Assembly (NCBI GenBank): GCA_017984755.1
Contig: JAGNYW010000008.1
Span: 36,001-100,000 of the forward strand
Reading direction: 5' to 3'
DNA length: 64,000 nt
DNA from: Methyloversatilis sp.
Lineage (GTDB): Bacteria; Pseudomonadota; Gammaproteobacteria; Burkholderiales; Rhodocyclaceae
The position numbers were made by a program, and so were the translations under genes. The notes beneath the pieces were generated by a model, which saw nothing but the letters and a program-made list of their open reading frames with translations, did no database searches and was not told the DNA's origin. Numbering within the stretch: position 1 is the stretch's first letter; every line of letters begins with the position of its first letter. Of this stretch, positions 27,069 through 36,237 are shown piece by piece.

Positions 27069-29723
27069 GTGAAGATATTCCTGTCGTACGCAACGGAAAT
27101 ACGCGATCGCGCGGAGAGCGTGAACGCGGCGCTGCTGGCGGCCGGTCACGACGTATTCTTCGACCGCGAAGATCTGCCCGCCGGCCAGGGCTACGACGAC
27201 CGGATACGCGGCGCGATCGACGGCAGCGATCTCTTCCTGTTCCTGATTTCACCGGCCGCCGTCGCCGCCGGCCATTACACCCGCACCGAACTCAAGATCG
27301 CGCGCCGCCGCTGGCCGGACCCGGCTGGGCATGTGCTGCCCGTGATGGTGACGCCGACGCCTTTCGGCGAACTGCCCGCCTATCTCGGATCGGTCACCAT
27401 CCTGGTGCCGGAAGGCAATCTCGCTGCGGAAGTGGTGCTCGCGGTGTCGGACCTTGCAGCGCTTCCCTCCCCCGCTGCGGACGACACGGATGCAGACAGC
27501 GGCGCCGAGTCCGTTCCGCACTATGCATCGCTCAAGCTCTGCTTTTCTTACGCCGATGCGGGGCGATACAGCATCGACATCCAGCGCCCCCTGCAGGCGG
27601 ACATCATCACCGGCGCCTTTGCGCTCGATGCTGCCGCAGTCGAGGACACCATGCGGACGACCGGGGCGCAGGGCGACGACGCCGTGCGACGGCCATCGGG
27701 CGCGCTGGCCGGCAACGGGCTGCCGACGGCCAGCCAGGCGCGCGAGGCCGGTCGCCTGCTCTATCAGGCCCTGTTCTGTCCGGGGCTGCGCACCGGCATC
27801 GAGGACAGCCTGCGCGGCATCGATCCGCAACAGGGCAAGGGCCTGCGTTTCGTCATAGACACGACGGACACGCCTGAACTGGGGCGTCTGCCCTGGGAGT
27901 TCCTGTACAGCCCGGAGAAGGACGACTTCCTGTTCTCCGACCGGATGAAGCCGGTGGTGCGCTGGCTCGACGTCGACGAACCGACGCCGACGCTGAAGAT
28001 TTCGCCGCCGCTGCGCGTGCTGATCGCGTTTGCCTCGCCCGGCGGCGTGGCCCCGCTGCAGATCGGCGAAGAACTTGCCAGGCTGGACGAAGCGCTCATG
28101 CCGCTGACCAAGCGCGGGTTGATCAGCATCACCACACTTGAACACACCACCCTGGAACGGCTGGACGAGGCGCTGCTGAACATCCGCCCGCATGTGCTGC
28201 ACTTCATCGGCCACGGTGATTTCAACGGGGGCGACGGCCTGCTGCTGCTGGAAAGCGACACGCCCGACCGTGCGCCCGATCCGCTCACCGGCCGCCGGCT
28301 CGGCGTGCTGCTGCGCAACCATCTCAACACGCTGCGGCTGGTATTCCTGAACAGCTGCGTCGGCGCCACGGTATCGCCGGTCGACCCGTTCGGCGGCATT
28401 GCGCAGACGCTGATCCGGCGCGGCGTGCCCGCCGTCATTGCGATGCAGTTCGTGATTCCGGACAAGGCGGCGATCGAACTGTCTCGTCACTTCTACCGTT
28501 ATCTGGCAGCCGGGCAGCCGGTCGATACGGCACTGACGTCGGCGCGGGCCTTTCTGTTCGCGCGCGGCTACGAAGTCGAATGGGGCGCGCCGGCGCTGCA
28601 CATGCGTTCGCCGGACGGACGGCTGTTCGACATCGGTGCACTGCCCGCCGCCGCTGCGCCTCCCGCTGCACCACCACCGGCCCTGCCTCCGTCGGCCGTC
28701 GAAGAGAGCCCGGCCACGGTCGAGGCGACTCCGCCCGCAGCCGAGGCCGTGCCACCGGCGATGGAAGAACCGATGGAATCCGCGCAGGCGCCAAGCGCGC
28801 CGGCGACTGCACCTGCTGCGCCGGTTACCGCGCCACCTGCCCGACGGCGGGGCGTCAGGGTTTGGGTGATCACTTTGCTGGGCGTGCTGATCGCAGGCAT
28901 CGTCCTGTTCATGCTTGCGCTGCCCGAACTGGCCACGGAAAGCGAAGAACCCCCGGTCGCCATGGCGCCGGCAACGCTGGATTCAGCCGGCAGCATCGCC
29001 GAGCGGGCCATCGTGCAGCTCGACCGGCAGGACTACGCAGGCGCCATCACCACTCTTGAAGCAGCGCTGAATGCAGACCGACGGGCGCTGGATCCGTCCG
29101 CGCTGGGCGGCGACGCCGAGCGGCTGGCGGAGAAACTGATGAATGCGGCACAGAGCCTCTACGACAGCCAGCCAGAGCTGGCGCAGCGCCTGGCCGGGCT
29201 TTATTACCGGATCGCACCGGAAGAGGCCGCGATGGCGGCACCGGCACCGGTGGAGGAAGAGGATCAGGGCGGAGGCGGCCAGGCCGCGCCCTCGACGGGC
29301 GAGTGGGGCGACATCGCACCGGGCGCCGGCACGGGTGGCGCGGCCGATCGCCGCGAGCCGCTCTATGTGGTGCGACCGGGCGACACTTTGAGCGGCATCG
29401 CCGCGCGCCTGTGGGGCAACGCGCAGGCCTGGCCCCAGCTGCTCGAGCGACACAACACCTTCAGCCAGACCGATCCGAGACTGCGCACCATCGCGGACCC
29501 GGATTACATTCTCGTCGGCGAACCGATTGCGTCCCCGTCGGACAGCCGTGGTGGCTGGTATTACCACGTGCAGCGCGGCGATACGCTGTGGGGCATCTCG
29601 GCACGCATGTACAGCGACGGCAGCCTCTGGCCTCGCATCGCGGACACCAACACCGACATCGTGACTGATCCCGATCTGATCCTGCCCGGCATGGCACTGC
29701 ACGTACCCGTGGCGCCCGATTGA
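27069..29723 (+). CDS. TIR-CHAT-transmembrane-LysM fusion protein
   Basis: 884 residues with a GTG start at 27069 and GGAG 9 bases before it. Residues 1-130 are a TIR domain: MKIFLSYATE, VFFDREDLPAGQGYDDRI, DLFLFLISPAAV, and a candidate catalytic Glu 74 in TRTELKIARRR. Residues ~225-520 are a CHAT (caspase-like) peptidase domain: LGRLPWEFLY, HFIGHGDFNGGDG (His 382), LVFLNSCVGA (Cys 430), GVPAVIAMQ. A Pro/Ala linker (525-590) leads to RRR and one membrane helix (about 597-618, VWVITLLGVLIAGIVLFMLA); the basic residues predict a cytoplasmic N-terminus. The periplasmic part has a helical region (640-715) and two LysM domains (LYVVRPGDTLSGIAARLWG; YYHVQRGDTLWGISARMY). I know no characterised protein with this order. 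Function is inferred to be envelope-sensing and effector activation. Confidence 0.9.
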   Translation: MKIFLSYATEIRDRAESVNAALLAAGHDVFFDREDLPAGQGYDDRIRGAIDGSDLFLFLISPAAVAAGHYTRTELKIARRRWPDPAGHVLPVMVTPTPFGELPAYLGSVTILVPEGNLAAEVVLAVSDLAALPSPAADDTDADSGAESVPHYASLKLCFSYADAGRYSIDIQRPLQADIITGAFALDAAAVEDTMRTTGAQGDDAVRRPSGALAGNGLPTASQAREAGRLLYQALFCPGLRTGIEDSLRGIDPQQGKGLRFVIDTTDTPELGRLPWEFLYSPEKDDFLFSDRMKPVVRWLDVDEPTPTLKISPPLRVLIAFASPGGVAPLQIGEELARLDEALMPLTKRGLISITTLEHTTLERLDEALLNIRPHVLHFIGHGDFNGGDGLLLLESDTPDRAPDPLTGRRLGVLLRNHLNTLRLVFLNSCVGATVSPVDPFGGIAQTLIRRGVPAVIAMQFVIPDKAAIELSRHFYRYLAAGQPVDTALTSARAFLFARGYEVEWGAPALHMRSPDGRLFDIGALPAAAAPPAAPPPALPPSAVEESPATVEATPPAAEAVPPAMEEPMESAQAPSAPATAPAAPVTAPPARRRGVRVWVITLLGVLIAGIVLFMLALPELATESEEPPVAMAPATLDSAGSIAERAIVQLDRQDYAGAITTLEAALNADRRALDPSALGGDAERLAEKLMNAAQSLYDSQPELAQRLAGLYYRIAPEEAAMAAPAPVEEEDQGGGGQAAPSTGEWGDIAPGAGTGGAADRREPLYVVRPGDTLSGIAARLWGNAQAWPQLLERHNTFSQTDPRLRTIADPDYILVGEPIASPSDSRGGWYYHVQRGDTLWGISARMYSDGSLWPRIADTNTDIVTDPDLILPGMALHVPVAPD

Positions 29724-29867
29724 CCGTGGTCAATGGCCGCCGTCGGTGACGGCGTATCTTGGAAACGAAGCACCAACGCCGTTGGGCACTGCAAACGCGG
29801 CGCCATGACGGAAGGTCTTCGCGGCACGGCAAATGTCTTGCCTGCTGCATTCCAGAAGGGAGATTCC

Positions 29868-30374
29868 ATGATTCGTGAAGTGACCGGCGACATTCTCCTG
29901 AGCAAGGCTCAGGTCATCGCACACGGCATCGCCGTGAAAGAACATTTCGACCAGGGACTGGCACTTGCGCTGCGCGAGCGCTGGCCCTCGATGGCGCGCG
30001 ACTACCGGCATGCCCAGCACGGCCGGAACATGGCGGCGGGCGAAGTCTGGTCCTGGGCGGGTGTCGACAGCGACGGCGGCACGCGCAACATCGTCAATCT
30101 GCTGACGCAGGACATGATGGGTGACGGCCCGGCCGCCAAACCCGGCAAGGCGACAGTCGAAAATGTCGGCCATGCATTGAAGGCGCTGGCCAGACACCTG
30201 CAGGCCAGCGGTGCCAGCAGCGTCGCGCTGCCGCGTCTGGCCACAGGCGTCGGCGGTCTCGACTGGGCACATGTGAAGCCGCTGATCGAGCAGCACCTCG
30301 GCAGCCTCGGCCTGCCGGTCATCATCTACGACACTTACCGTCACGGTGTCGCTGCGGACGAAAAGCTGGCCTGA
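29868..30374 (+). CDS. macro-domain protein (ADP-ribose binding or hydrolysing)
   Basis: 168 residues, essentially one macro domain. IREVTGDILLSKAQVIAHGI is the N-terminal strand and loop, NIVNLLTQD a core strand, VENVGHALKALARHLQ the helix, and VALPRLATGVGGLDW the phosphate-binding loop region of the fold. Macro domains bind or cleave ADP-ribose groups. Start at 29868 chosen because AAGGGAG lies just upstream and the fold begins there; the open frame from 29733 is probably not translated. It follows the TIR-CHAT-LysM gene by 144 bases on the same strand and ends before a convergent hairpin. Confidence 0.88.
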   Translation: MIREVTGDILLSKAQVIAHGIAVKEHFDQGLALALRERWPSMARDYRHAQHGRNMAAGEVWSWAGVDSDGGTRNIVNLLTQDMMGDGPAAKPGKATVENVGHALKALARHLQASGASSVALPRLATGVGGLDWAHVKPLIEQHLGSLGLPVIIYDTYRHGVAADEKLA

Positions 30375-30386
30375 ACGATCGGGAAC

Positions 30387-30404
30387 GCCCCGGCATGCCG
30401 GGGC
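30387..30404. terminator. perfect palindrome between convergent genes
   Basis: An 18-base perfect palindrome, GCCCCGGCATGCCGGGGC, lies between the stop of the macro-domain gene and the end of the convergent ligase gene. No clear T-run, so a bidirectional terminator is likely but not certain. Confidence 0.5.
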
Positions 30405-30435
30405 TGCCTGCCGATGAAGCGGGCCTTCCGGTGTG

Positions 30436-31266
30436 TCAGGGCAGGTCACGCACCCGCAGGAACACCGGAAAGCGCGGCAGTCCGCCGCGCGTCAGTTCGC
30501 GGTACCGATAGGTGACTTCGGCGCCGACGGGTGGCGGCACGGCCCGTTGCGCATCGCTCAAACCGCCGCCGATGCGGAACCGGCGCCCATCCGCCGTGCG
30601 CACATCGAGCGCGCCGAGCCGTCCCTGGTGGCGGCCCCTGCCCGGTAGATGTCCCAGCACGGTCGCCTCGGCATCCAGCCAGGGCGTGAGCTTGAGCAGC
30701 GCATCGCTGCGGCCGGCAATCCAGTGCGCGTCGGCACGATGCAGCATCAGTCCCTCGCCGCCACCCGCCACCACGTCATCGAACAGTTTTCCCAGCGCAG
30801 CCCGGTCGGTCAGCCGTAATTGCGGCACCACCTGCAGCCAGTCGACGCCGGCCTGTTCGACGATGTGGGTCATGCGCGCAAGGCGCTCGCTGAATTCGCC
30901 CGGCGCGCCGGGCAGGTCGAACACCATGTAGCGCACCGCGCGCCAGGCAGCCGGATCCGGCTGCCCGCGGCGAACGATGCCCGACAGCTCGTCGAACCGA
31001 CCGCGCCCCAGCCACAGTTCGCCATCGAGCGGCGCTGCCGGCAGCGCCGCGACGAACCCGTCCGGCGCGGCAATTTCGCGGCCGCTGCGAAAGCGCAGCA
31101 CGCGACCGTCCCACACGGCGCGGACGCCATCGAGCTTTTCGCTGACCCAGTACGGTGCGGGGTCGACGTCCGCTGGTGCGCGCAGCGCCAGCATCTGCGC
31201 GGGCGCCTGCGCCCGCGACAGCGCGGACAGGACGAACAGCAGGCACAGGATCAGGGTGCGGCGCAT
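30436..31266 (-). CDS. secreted ATP-dependent DNA ligase (Lig E type)
   Basis: 276 residues with a signal peptide (MRRTLILCLLFVLSALSRAQ). The ligase catalytic core follows: motif I SEKLDGVRAVWDG with the nucleotidylated Lys 44, motif III-like YMVFDLPG, motif IV GGEGLMLH and motif V LLKLTPW, then an OB-fold (GRHQGRLGALDV). There is no DNA-binding or zinc-finger extra domain, as expected for minimal periplasmic Lig E enzymes found in proteobacteria. A role in periplasmic DNA processing or competence is suggested for such ligases. Lies 86 bases downstream of the liv operon on the same strand. Confidence 0.9.
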   Translation of the reverse strand: MRRTLILCLLFVLSALSRAQAPAQMLALRAPADVDPAPYWVSEKLDGVRAVWDGRVLRFRSGREIAAPDGFVAALPAAPLDGELWLGRGRFDELSGIVRRGQPDPAAWRAVRYMVFDLPGAPGEFSERLARMTHIVEQAGVDWLQVVPQLRLTDRAALGKLFDDVVAGGGEGLMLHRADAHWIAGRSDALLKLTPWLDAEATVLGHLPGRGRHQGRLGALDVRTADGRRFRIGGGLSDAQRAVPPPVGAEVTYRYRELTRGGLPRFPVFLRVRDLP

Positions 31267-31352
31267 GGACGATCCCGCCGGGAGGGGAAAGGCGGATTAT
31301 CCACGAAAATGACAAATGGGAAATGCGTGGGCAGACGCCCCGCCGCGATGCG

Positions 31353-32054
31353 CTATTCGCCCAGATACGCGGCGCGCACGGCCGGGTTGTCCAGCAGTTC
31401 GGCCGACGGCGCGCACAGGGTCACGGCGCCGCTGTCCATAACGTAGCCGCGGTCGCACAGCGACAGGGCAAGCCGAGCGTTCTGTTCGACCAGCAGCAGC
31501 GTCACGCCTTCCTGCGCAATTTCGCGGATCACGCCGAACACGGTGTCGACCATGACCGGCGACAGCCCCATCGATGGCTCGTCGAGCAGCAGCAGGCGCG
31601 GCCGGCTCATCAGCGCCCGACCGATCGCCACCATCTGCTGTTCGCCGCCGGACAGGGTGCCTGCGGTCTGGCCGGCGCGCTCCTTCAGCCGGGGCAGCAG
31701 CGAAAAAACACGTTCGATGTCGGCTGCGATGCCGGCACGATCGTCCCGCGCATAGGCGCCCATGTCCAGATTTTCGCGCACCGACAGCCGGGCGAACACG
31801 CCGCGCCCTTCAGGCACCAGCGCCAGGCCGCGACCGACGAGACTGTGCGGCGGCGCCTGCGAAATGTCGCTGCCGTCAAAGCTCACCGAGCCGCGCGCCG
31901 CCAGCATGCACGCGATGGCCTTGAGCGTGCTGGTCTTGCCGGCACCGTTGGCACCGATCAGCGCCACCTTTTCGCCGGCCGCGATGTCCAGATCGACACC
32001 CCTGACCGCGCAGATGCCGCCGTAATGCACTTCGAGACTGCGTACCTGCAGCAT
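31353..32054 (-). CDS. livF: branched-chain amino acid ABC transporter ATP-binding protein LivF
   Basis: 233-residue ATPase subunit of the HAAT-type uptake system. Walker A is GANGAGKTS, the signature LSGGEQQMVAIGRAL, and Walker B LLLLDEPSMGLSP; switch His is lost as usual (LLLVEQNARLAL). LVPEGRGVFARLSVRENL is typical of LivF. The ATG at 32054 overlaps the livG stop by one base. Last gene of livKHMGF. Confidence 0.95.
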   Translation of the reverse strand: MLQVRSLEVHYGGICAVRGVDLDIAAGEKVALIGANGAGKTSTLKAIACMLAARGSVSFDGSDISQAPPHSLVGRGLALVPEGRGVFARLSVRENLDMGAYARDDRAGIAADIERVFSLLPRLKERAGQTAGTLSGGEQQMVAIGRALMSRPRLLLLDEPSMGLSPVMVDTVFGVIREIAQEGVTLLLVEQNARLALSLCDRGYVMDSGAVTLCAPSAELLDNPAVRAAYLGE

Positions 32055-32827
32055 CAGGCGGCCTCCGTGCCGAGATAGGCCGTGATCACGCGCGGGTCGC
32101 GCCGCACCACGTCGGGCACATCCTCGATGATCTTCTCGCCGTAATCGAGCACAGCGACGCGGTCGCAAAGACCCATCACCAGCTTCACGTCGTGTTCGAT
32201 CAGCAGCACCGTGCGTCCGTCGCTGCGCAGCTTGTCGATCAGCGCCCGCAGCCCGGCGGTTTCGGTGGCATTCATGCCGGCAGCGGGCTCGTCGAGTGCC
32301 AGCAGCCGGGGCTCGGACGCCAGCGCCCGCGCGATTTCCAGCCGGCGCTGGTCGCCGTAGCTCAGATGGGTGGCCTGTTGATTGGCCAGCCGTTCGATGC
32401 CGACGTAGCGCAGCAGATCGTGGGCGTGCTGTTGCGTGGCGACTTCTTCGGCACGCGCGCCGGGCGTGCGCAGGATGGCGCCCAGCACCCCAGTACGCAG
32501 CCGTATGTGGCGACCGACCATCACGTTTTCGAGCGCGCTCATGGCACCGAACAGCCGGATGTTCTGGAAGGTGCGTGCGATGCCCGCAGCGGCGATGCGG
32601 TGCGGCAGGCCGGACGGCAGTATCGCGCCATCGAACGTGACATGGCCCTCGTCCGGCGTGTACAGGCCGGTCAGCACATTGAAGAAGCTGGTCTTGCCGG
32701 CGCCATTCGGACCGATCAGGCCATAGACCTCGCCGCAGCGGATGGTGAGCGACACGCCGCGCAGCGCCTGCACGCCGCCGAAGCGCTTGGAAATGCCGGT
32801 CGCCTCGAGCAGCACATCGGCGCTCAT
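32054..32827 (-). CDS. livG: branched-chain amino acid ABC transporter ATP-binding protein LivG
   Basis: 257 residues. Walker A GPNGAGKTS, the LivG-specific GIARTFQNIRLFGAMSALEN, signature LSYGDQRRLEIARAL, Walker B LLALDEPAAGMN and switch region VLLIEHDVKLVMG. Start at 32827 overlaps the livM stop by four bases, so the longer open frame is not the gene. Heterodimer partner of LivF. Confidence 0.95.
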   Translation of the reverse strand: MSADVLLEATGISKRFGGVQALRGVSLTIRCGEVYGLIGPNGAGKTSFFNVLTGLYTPDEGHVTFDGAILPSGLPHRIAAAGIARTFQNIRLFGAMSALENVMVGRHIRLRTGVLGAILRTPGARAEEVATQQHAHDLLRYVGIERLANQQATHLSYGDQRRLEIARALASEPRLLALDEPAAGMNATETAGLRALIDKLRSDGRTVLLIEHDVKLVMGLCDRVAVLDYGEKIIEDVPDVVRRDPRVITAYLGTEAA

Positions 32828-33927
32828 GCTGCATCTCCATGCGCCGCCAGTTCGCGCCGGCGAAGCGCCGACGGCCACAGGCCGGCCGGACGCCAGCGCA
32901 TGACCAGCACCAGCGCCACGCCGAACAGCAACAGACGCAGCGACTCCGGGTCGATCAGCACCTTGCCGAACAGCCACTGCTGCAACGGCGCCGCCCCCCA
33001 GCGCAGCACTTCGGGCAGCAATGCAAGCAGCACCGCGCCGAGCACGACGCCGGCGATGTTACCCATGCCGCCCAGCACCACCATGCACAGCACCATGATG
33101 GATTCGAGCAGGCCGAAGGATTCCGGGCTGACGAAGCCCTGGAAACCGGCGAACAGTCCGCCGGCCACGCCCCCGAAGGTGGCGCCCAGCCCGAAGGCAA
33201 GCAGTTTCACGTTGCGCGTGTTGATGCCGCAGGCGCGCGCCGCCAACTCGTCTTCGCGGATCGCCACCCAGGCGCGGCCGAGCCGCGAATCCTGCAGCCG
33301 TACGCAGACGAAGACGACGAGCAGGGTCAGCGCGAGGAAGAAGTAGTAGTGCAGATGCACGCCCGGGACGGCGAAGCCGAACACATCCATCGTGCGGCCG
33401 AGCGACTGGCCGGCGATCTGCACCGGCTGGATGTTGTTGATGCCCTGCGGGCCGTTGGTCAGATTCAGCGGCGCGTTCAGGTTGTTCAGGAAGATGCGGA
33501 TGATTTCGCCGAAGCCGAGCGTCACGATGGCCAGGTAATCGCCGCGCAGCTTGAGCGTCGGCGTGCCGAGCAGCACCCCGAATACGCCGGCAACCAGCGC
33601 GCCGATCGGCAGCACCAACCAGATCGGCCAGCCGGGCGCGGCGCCGAATACCTCCGGAAAGGCAAGCGCCAGGTGCGGGCTGGACAGCAACGCGTAGAGA
33701 TAGGCACCGACCGCATAGAAGGCGATGTAGCCCAGATCGAGCAGGCCAGCGAAGCCGACCACGATGTTCAGGCCGAGCGCCAGCATGATGTAGAGCAGCG
33801 CGAAGTCGATGATGCGCACCCACGAATTGCCGAAGGTCGCCCCCACCGCGAAGGGCAGCGCCGCCAGTGCGACGCCGATCAGCACGATGCCGATGCGTGC
33901 ACGCAGCTTCCCGGGCAGATCGCTCAT
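32824..33927 (-). CDS. livM: branched-chain amino acid ABC transporter permease LivM
   Basis: 367-residue inner-membrane permease with many hydrophobic segments and the family loop TLKLRGDYLAIVTLGFGEI followed by GPQGI. The DSRLGRAWVAIREDELAARACGI region (given in part as RAWVAIREDELAA) is the ATPase-coupling EAA-like loop. Overlaps livH by 4 bases. Confidence 0.94.
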   Translation of the reverse strand: MSDLPGKLRARIGIVLIGVALAALPFAVGATFGNSWVRIIDFALLYIMLALGLNIVVGFAGLLDLGYIAFYAVGAYLYALLSSPHLALAFPEVFGAAPGWPIWLVLPIGALVAGVFGVLLGTPTLKLRGDYLAIVTLGFGEIIRIFLNNLNAPLNLTNGPQGINNIQPVQIAGQSLGRTMDVFGFAVPGVHLHYYFFLALTLLVVFVCVRLQDSRLGRAWVAIREDELAARACGINTRNVKLLAFGLGATFGGVAGGLFAGFQGFVSPESFGLLESIMVLCMVVLGGMGNIAGVVLGAVLLALLPEVLRWGAAPLQQWLFGKVLIDPESLRLLLFGVALVLVMRWRPAGLWPSALRRRELAAHGDAA

Positions 33928-34847
33928 GCCCGCTCCGACACTTTCTCGCCCATCAGGCCGGACGGCCGGAACACCAGCACCAGGATGAGCACGAAGAAAG
34001 CGAACACATCCTGATAGTGGCTGCCCAGAAAGCCACCGGTCAGATCGCCGATGTAGCCGGCGCCCAGGCTTTCGATGACGCCCAGCAGAAGACCGCCCAG
34101 CATGGCGCCGCCGATGTTGCCGATGCCGCCGAGCACGGCCGCCGTGAACGCCTTCAGGCCGAGCATGAAGCCCATGGCGTAGTGGGCGATCGAGTAATTG
34201 GCCGCGACCATCAGGCCGGCAATGGCGGCCAGTGCAGATCCGAGCACGAAGGTGAAGGAGATGACGCGGTCCACGTCAACGCCCATCAGCCGAGCCACGG
34301 CCGGGTTCTCCGAGGTCGCCCGCATGGCCCGGCCAAGCCGGGTGTGCGTGATGAGCCACACCAGCGCAGCCATCAGCAAGCCCGCCGTGGCAATGATGAG
34401 GAGCTGCAGGTCGGTGATGGTGGCGCCCATGAACCCGTGCGGCGTCGCCGGCAGGATGGCCGGAAAGGTATGGTAGTTGCGGCCCCAGCCGATCATGGCC
34501 AGCTGCTGCAGCACGACGGACACGCCGATCGCGGTGATCAGCGGCGCCAGCTTCGGCGCGTTGCGCAGCGGACGGTAGGCGATGCGCTCGATGGTGAAGC
34601 CGACCGCCATGCACACCGGTATGGCGATGAGCAACCCGCACAGCACGACCACCGGACCGGGCAATCCGGCCGGCACCAGCAGACCGATGGCAGTGAGTGC
34701 GGTCAGCGCACCGATCATCACCACTTCGCCGTGCGCGAAATTGATCAGCCCGAGGATGCCGTAGACCATCGTGTAGCCGAGTGCCACCAGCGCGTAGATG
34801 CTGCCGAGCACCAGACCATTGATGATCTGCTGGATGAAGATGTCCAC
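33924..34847 (-). CDS. livH: branched-chain amino acid ABC transporter permease LivH
   Basis: 307 residues. Typical N-terminus VDIFIQQIINGLVLGSIYAL then ALGYTMVYGILGLINFAHGE. Coupling loop RAMRATSENPAVARLMG; later VLGGIGNIGGAMLGG. The GTG at 34847 matches the usual start, so the extra upstream 33 codons are rejected. Eight bases separate it from the livK stop. Confidence 0.94.
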   Translation of the reverse strand: MDIFIQQIINGLVLGSIYALVALGYTMVYGILGLINFAHGEVVMIGALTALTAIGLLVPAGLPGPVVVLCGLLIAIPVCMAVGFTIERIAYRPLRNAPKLAPLITAIGVSVVLQQLAMIGWGRNYHTFPAILPATPHGFMGATITDLQLLIIATAGLLMAALVWLITHTRLGRAMRATSENPAVARLMGVDVDRVISFTFVLGSALAAIAGLMVAANYSIAHYAMGFMLGLKAFTAAVLGGIGNIGGAMLGGLLLGVIESLGAGYIGDLTGGFLGSHYQDVFAFFVLILVLVFRPSGLMGEKVSERA

Positions 34848-34854
34848 GCGGCGC

Positions 34855-36063
34855 TTACTGCGTCGCCTTCCCGCCCATCGTCTCGAGCGGAGACCACGCG
34901 CCCGCCTTTGCCTGATACAGGGTGACGGCGCCGTCCTTGATGTCACCCTTTTCGTCGAACACGATCTGCGCGGTCAGGCCCGGGTAGTTGATGGCCGCCA
35001 GGGCCGGCAGGAATCTGGTGGCGTCGGTCGAACCGGCGACCTTCATCGCCTCGGCGACCACGCGCACCGCGTCGTATGCATACGGCGCATAGAGCTGGAT
35101 CTCGGCGTTGAACTTCGCCTTATAGCGGTCGCGGAACGCCGTACCGCCGGCCATCTTGTCCAGCGGCACCCCGGGCAGCGAGCAGTAGTGGCCTTCGGCT
35201 CCGTCGCCGGCGAGCTTGTGGAACTCGACCGTGCAGGCGCCATCACCGAACAGCATCGGCACCGCCAGCCCGAGCGTCCTGAGCTGGCGCGCCATCGGGC
35301 CCGCCTGGGTGTCCATGCCGCCGTAGAACAGCAGGTCGGCCGACATGGACTTCACCTTGGTCAGGATGGACGCGAAATCCGTCGCCTTGTCCGTGGTGTA
35401 TTCGCGGGCAACGATTTCGGCACCGGCGGCCCTGGCGGCTTTCTCGAATTCGTCGGCCAGACCCTGACCGTAGGCGGTACGGTCATCGATGATGGCGATG
35501 CGCTTGACGCTCAGCCTGCCGGTTGCGAACGCACCCAGTGCGCCACCCTGCTGCACGTCGTCGGCGAATACGCGGAATGCGCCCTTGTAGCCCTGACGCG
35601 TGTATTGCGGGTTGGTGGCCGACGGCGACACCTGAACGATGCCGGCATCGTGATAGATGCGCGACGCCGGGATGGTGGTGCCGCTGTTCAGGTGACCGAT
35701 CACCGCATTGACCCGCGAATCGGCCAGTTTCTGCGCCACCGTGGTGCCCTGACGCGGATCGGCCTGATCGTCCTCACCCAGCAGCTCGAACTTCGCCACT
35801 GCGTCACCGATCCTGAAATTCTCTGCATTCAGATCGTCGACCGCCAGTCGCGCACCGTTTTCATTGTCCTTGCCCAGATGGGCCTGGGGACCGGTCAGCG
35901 GTGCCACGTGGCCCAGCCTGACCGTGACAGAAGGTGCGGCGGCCGCGCCGGCATTCGGCGCAGCGGGCGCCACTTCGGCCGGCTTTTCGCCGCAGGCTGC
36001 CAACAGGCAGGCGGAAAGTGCGACGAGCGGGAGCAGTGGGCGCGACGAAACGGACAGGGTCAT
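34855..36063 (-). CDS. livK: branched-chain amino acid ABC transporter substrate-binding lipoprotein LivK
   Basis: 402 residues. The N-terminus has a lipoprotein signal with lipobox LLAAC followed by GEKPAEVAPAA, so the protein is tethered rather than free in the periplasm. The periplasmic-binding-fold body has VRLGHVAPLTGPQAHLGKDN, NAVIGHLNSGTTIPAS, IVQVSPSATNPQYT and IAIIDDRTAYGQGLADEF. First gene of livKHMGF; the promoter should lie in 36064-36237. Confidence 0.94.
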   Translation of the reverse strand: MTLSVSSRPLLPLVALSACLLAACGEKPAEVAPAAPNAGAAAAPSVTVRLGHVAPLTGPQAHLGKDNENGARLAVDDLNAENFRIGDAVAKFELLGEDDQADPRQGTTVAQKLADSRVNAVIGHLNSGTTIPASRIYHDAGIVQVSPSATNPQYTRQGYKGAFRVFADDVQQGGALGAFATGRLSVKRIAIIDDRTAYGQGLADEFEKAARAAGAEIVAREYTTDKATDFASILTKVKSMSADLLFYGGMDTQAGPMARQLRTLGLAVPMLFGDGACTVEFHKLAGDGAEGHYCSLPGVPLDKMAGGTAFRDRYKAKFNAEIQLYAPYAYDAVRVVAEAMKVAGSTDATRFLPALAAINYPGLTAQIVFDEKGDIKDGAVTLYQAKAGAWSPLETMGGKATQ

Positions 36064-36237
36064 CAAGGGTCTCCGCAGGGCTGAATGGGTTGTCAGCCCG
36101 GATTTTGCGGGTCGCTGCCGCCATGCGTCAATTTTGTGCACTGCTAGGCCAATTACCTTCAGCTTGTCAGGCGCAATCGACGGCGGTGACCAAAGCGCCG
36201 GGAGCCAGTCGAACCGGCATCCGCGACCCCGGCCGGT

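Noticed and set aside
34848-34946. N-terminal extension of livH
   Set aside because: Arg-rich and not membrane-like; GTG at 34847 gives the usual LivH start.
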